From Siderastrea siderea (taxonomy: Eukaryota; Cnidaria; Anthozoa; Scleractinia; Rhizangiidae): a DNA stretch of 64,000 bases. Position 1 is the first letter of the stretch; each line of letters opens with the position of its first letter. The stretch spans positions 4,845,001-4,909,000 of the forward strand of contig OZ034978.1 of NCBI GenBank assembly GCA_964030785.1. Reading direction: 5' to 3'. Positions 61,266 to 64,000 of this stretch are shown here, piece after piece. Position numbers and translations under genes: made by a program. Below the pieces are notes generated by a model. That model was not told where the DNA came from. It searched no databases and saw nothing but the letters and a program-made list of their open reading frames with translations.

Positions 61266-61557
61266 ACACTCTTGTCTATATAATAAAAGTACATACGAGT
61301 CACGTACAAGTACTATACGACCACATATATCTTTCATTTTTTCATCATGTTTATATTACACAATCCGTAGTATTCCGAAGTTGGACCTGAAAAAAAAAAG
61401 CTGAGGGGAACCCAGACTCCTTGCTCTCAGTGATAGTTGAGTGCCGGAAAAAACGCGTGCAAAAGTGGGTTGCCGTGTAGAAACGTGAAACCCCTGTGAT
61501 GAGCTCAACACACGCCCCTCACGTTTCAACGCGACAGCCAACTTTCGGGTGAGATCG

Positions 61558-61558
61558 C

Positions 61559-61614
<56 letters not shown>

Positions 61615-61619
61615 TTTTT
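61558..61619. repeat. (TA)n microsatellite with T run
   Basis: Alternating AT over about 49 bp followed by a run of T. A shorter AT run is at about 61777-61793. Confidence 0.9.
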
Positions 61620-63056
61620 GGCAGTTGCCTGATGATTGCTTCGCAAGAAGCATGAAACTCTGAGTAGCAATAAATGTCTTCGACCAAATAATCCAACTCT
61701 GCAAATCTACACATTGCTCTAGTTTATCTATTGAGCACTTTAATGGCTGATGAAGCCTTCAATTCATTATCTTTACATATATATATATATATATTTTTTT
61801 CCGTCCTCGAGTACCCCTGAGCGACAAGATGAACCGCTTGTAGTCCAAGGAGAACCCATTGTAATGGAAGTTTTTAGTGCTATTCTGAAGATTACCGAAG
61901 GCCTTCAAAAAATTCTCTGAATACTACTACTTTACGGCCTTCCGAACGATTTTGATCGCTTGCGAATTTTTCTCCAAAAATTGTCCAAGAAAGGCCAAAG
62001 ATGTCCTGATCATAGACCAACACCTTTTAGCAGGAATCCTTGTATTTTACTGAAAACTTTATGATAACAGGTGAAAAAAATTGATTTCAAACGTGTTAAC
62101 TCGTGTGTAGTCGAATGTATGTATTAATACGAAAGAAAACTATAAAAAAGAACACATAAATGTAAAGACAGACAAGAAGGGACACAAAAGCAAGAGGAAG
62201 AAAATCAGGAAGAGTAAGAGGAGAGAAGATCAATTTAAGAAGATGTAAAGGCGAGCAGCTCTGGCTAATTCCTCCAGGAAAAAGAAGACAACTTGTCTTA
62301 AAAATGAAGAAATCAGACATCTCTCTCCGAACACTGGTGACTTTATTAACACTTGTTTTTTACCTTTTCCTCACATTGCAATTTGGGTTTAACTGCGGTA
62401 AAACTAGACATTTCTTTGGCGAAACATCACCTTAGATTTTCGTAACAAGGGGACTGTTTATTCCTATTGTTTTTGGAGGGACAAATATGTCGTTTAGAGT
62501 GTAAAGTAAGGTCAGCTAGCATTTTCGGACAGCCATTGGGAAATTCGGTAGATAGGATTCCGTTTCCTAAAATTTTCTGCGGCCTAAAGTTTCAGCCAAA
62601 ACAGCCGCACAGATTGACCTGTATTAGCTTACACAAATATGTCTGTCAGAAGCTCTGAAGGCAGAAAATGATCTTTAAGTATTTTGCTAAATTTTCTCGT
62701 CGAGTACCTCTGATGTATAAGTGGAGGAAAACTATTTGTTTTAGACTTGAACGAAATCTCACCTAATGCGAAACCGACAGTTTCAGTGTGACAATCACAA
62801 GCAATTTCAATATCAGACTCAGTAATATTGTTTTTCAGATCTTTTGTAGCAAAATCAAGCACTTTCAGGCTTTTTGAGAACCATTTTTCGAAGTAGCACG
62901 CGCCCACAATTTAAACGCACCGAAATACACGTGGGCTTAAAAACGAGCGAGACATACCGGTCATATCTGGCGTCATTGCTTGAGATAGAGGTCTTGCTTT
63001 TATAGTTTTAGAATGATTTACGTTTGATAACTACCGACTGTTTTAGGGGTGTCTGT

Positions 63057-63260
63057 AAAACCCGGAACACACCCGGAACACCCCGGAACACCCCGGAACA
63101 CCCCCGGAACACCCCGGAACACCCCTGGAACACCACCGGAACAGCTTGGAACAGCGCGGAACAACCCCAGAACACCCCTGGAACATCCCATAATACCCCC
63201 GAACATCCCATAATGCCCCGGAATACCCTCAATACAGCCAGGAACGCTCTTGAACACCAA
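63057..63260. repeat. GGAACACCCC minisatellite that decays along its length
   Basis: It starts with near-perfect 10-11 bp units and ends with diverged ones such as GGAACATCCCATAATACCCC. Both strands have open frames through it because stops are rare in the unit; these are not genes. Confidence 0.85.
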
Positions 63261-64000
63261 AAATTCTGGTCAGCGGTCAGACCGCTCACGCATAAACTGT
63301 CCCGAGGACCTCCGAAGATTGACGAAGATTTCCGAATTTTTCCGAAGACCTTTGCGGATCACCCGAAGACAAACTGACAAAAATAAAATAAAAAATAACA
63401 TTGGTATCCTTTAAATCGACAAAGATTTGATTTTGAATATTTCAATTCAATTATTGAAGTTGTTGTAACTCATGCTAGATTTGCATTATAACTCTCGACA
63501 AACCGATGTGACATCTATAAGTAAAATTCTGGGGGTGGGCATCCCGAATAATAATTCAATTCACCATATAACACGTCACGGAGGCGATAACTTACTCTTG
63601 GGCATCGCGTGACAGATTTTGCACGCAAAACAAAACAGATTTTGCAGGCTGCTAAACGTCTATAGGATTTATTCTGTTTCCGTAAAGGCTGTTCCTTTTC
63701 AATTTATGTAGCTAGTACTACCACATTTTCTCAATAAGTGCCCCACTTGCTGTTACTGTATGAACTGGGCAAAGAAACACCGCCGCTCCTTCTAAAGACC
63801 AATTAAAAAAATGTTTGAATAGTTTTGAGAAGTAAGTTGTAACTCAAGGTTTATCGCAACGTATAAAGCTGGCTTATTGAGGGAGCACACGAACTTTGCA
63901 AAGTTCAAGGAAATGTGATATGTACTCTCATCGTTGATATTTTCCTTTTTTCGTTTACTGAATTTTTCTCTTAAAGTCTAACTAGATCTTGTGAAAGTAA

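Larger units (their letters stand above)
61266..64000. other. Right-hand end of the window
   Basis: Apart from the microsatellite at 61558 and the minisatellite at 63057, this is AT-rich DNA without a recognised gene. The minus-strand frame 62629-62907 (92 codons) has no identifiable domain and its start and end do not suggest an exon. Confidence 0.4.

Noticed and set aside
62629..62907. 92-codon minus-strand frame sharing an IACDCH phrase with the frame at 46972-47253
   Set aside because: The shared phrase is short and may be chance or a small repeat; no family recognised.
63024..63377. 117-codon frame rich in Asn-Thr-Pro
   Set aside because: It is a translation of the GGAACACCCC minisatellite; both strands are open and no splice or start context supports a gene.

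Overview
This window is nuclear DNA of an animal, most likely an anthozoan cnidarian such as a stony coral. The organism call is an inference from AT-rich, intron-containing genes, GT-AG introns packed with small inverted-repeat transposons, a tRNA-derived repeat array, and an invertebrate-type METTL16. No virus or bacterial operon is visible. All gene models are read from the sequence by joining open exons at GT/AG sites with compatible phases; there is no transcript evidence.

Layout: (1) 3293-10595, plus strand: a three-exon gene for a small secreted cysteine-rich protein (114 aa) with two six-cysteine modules, one per exon. Its upstream region lies in a diverged tandem duplication. (2) 12746-20227, minus strand: a complete seven-exon METTL16 (529 aa), the U6/MAT2A-type RNA N6-adenosine methyltransferase. 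Its introns hold a GACT microsatellite split by a transposon and a tRNA-like repeat array bounded by a 13-bp direct repeat. (3) About 20820-34500 and 36400-57400, plus strand: a tandem segmental duplication. Each unit carries the same upstream DNA, a TATA box exactly 83 bp before the ATG, and a five-exon gene (993 aa and 999 aa). (4) 57400-64000: intergenic DNA with an antisense relic of a third family member, several transposons and a decaying minisatellite.

The paralog pair is the most interesting content. Each product is predicted to be a type II membrane protein: a short cytoplasmic tail, one membrane helix, a conserved ectodomain, a furin-type RxRR site at residues 361-364 in both, a faster-evolving beta-rich and Trp/basic region, and a long Thr-rich mucin-like tail. 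The tails are built from unrelated repeats (a charged 16-residue unit with an N-glycosylation sequon, against a neutral 6-residue TTSTAP unit). In the second paralog, in-frame microsatellites have turned the Trp/basic segment into Arg-Val and Trp-Gln runs (25 Trp in 69 residues). I do not recognise the family with confidence.

Intron 1 of the second paralog has grown from about 1.6 kb to 10.5 kb. It contains 1.15-kb inverted arms enclosing a TTAA-flanked transposon with a dead transposase, and a 94-bp spacerless palindrome.
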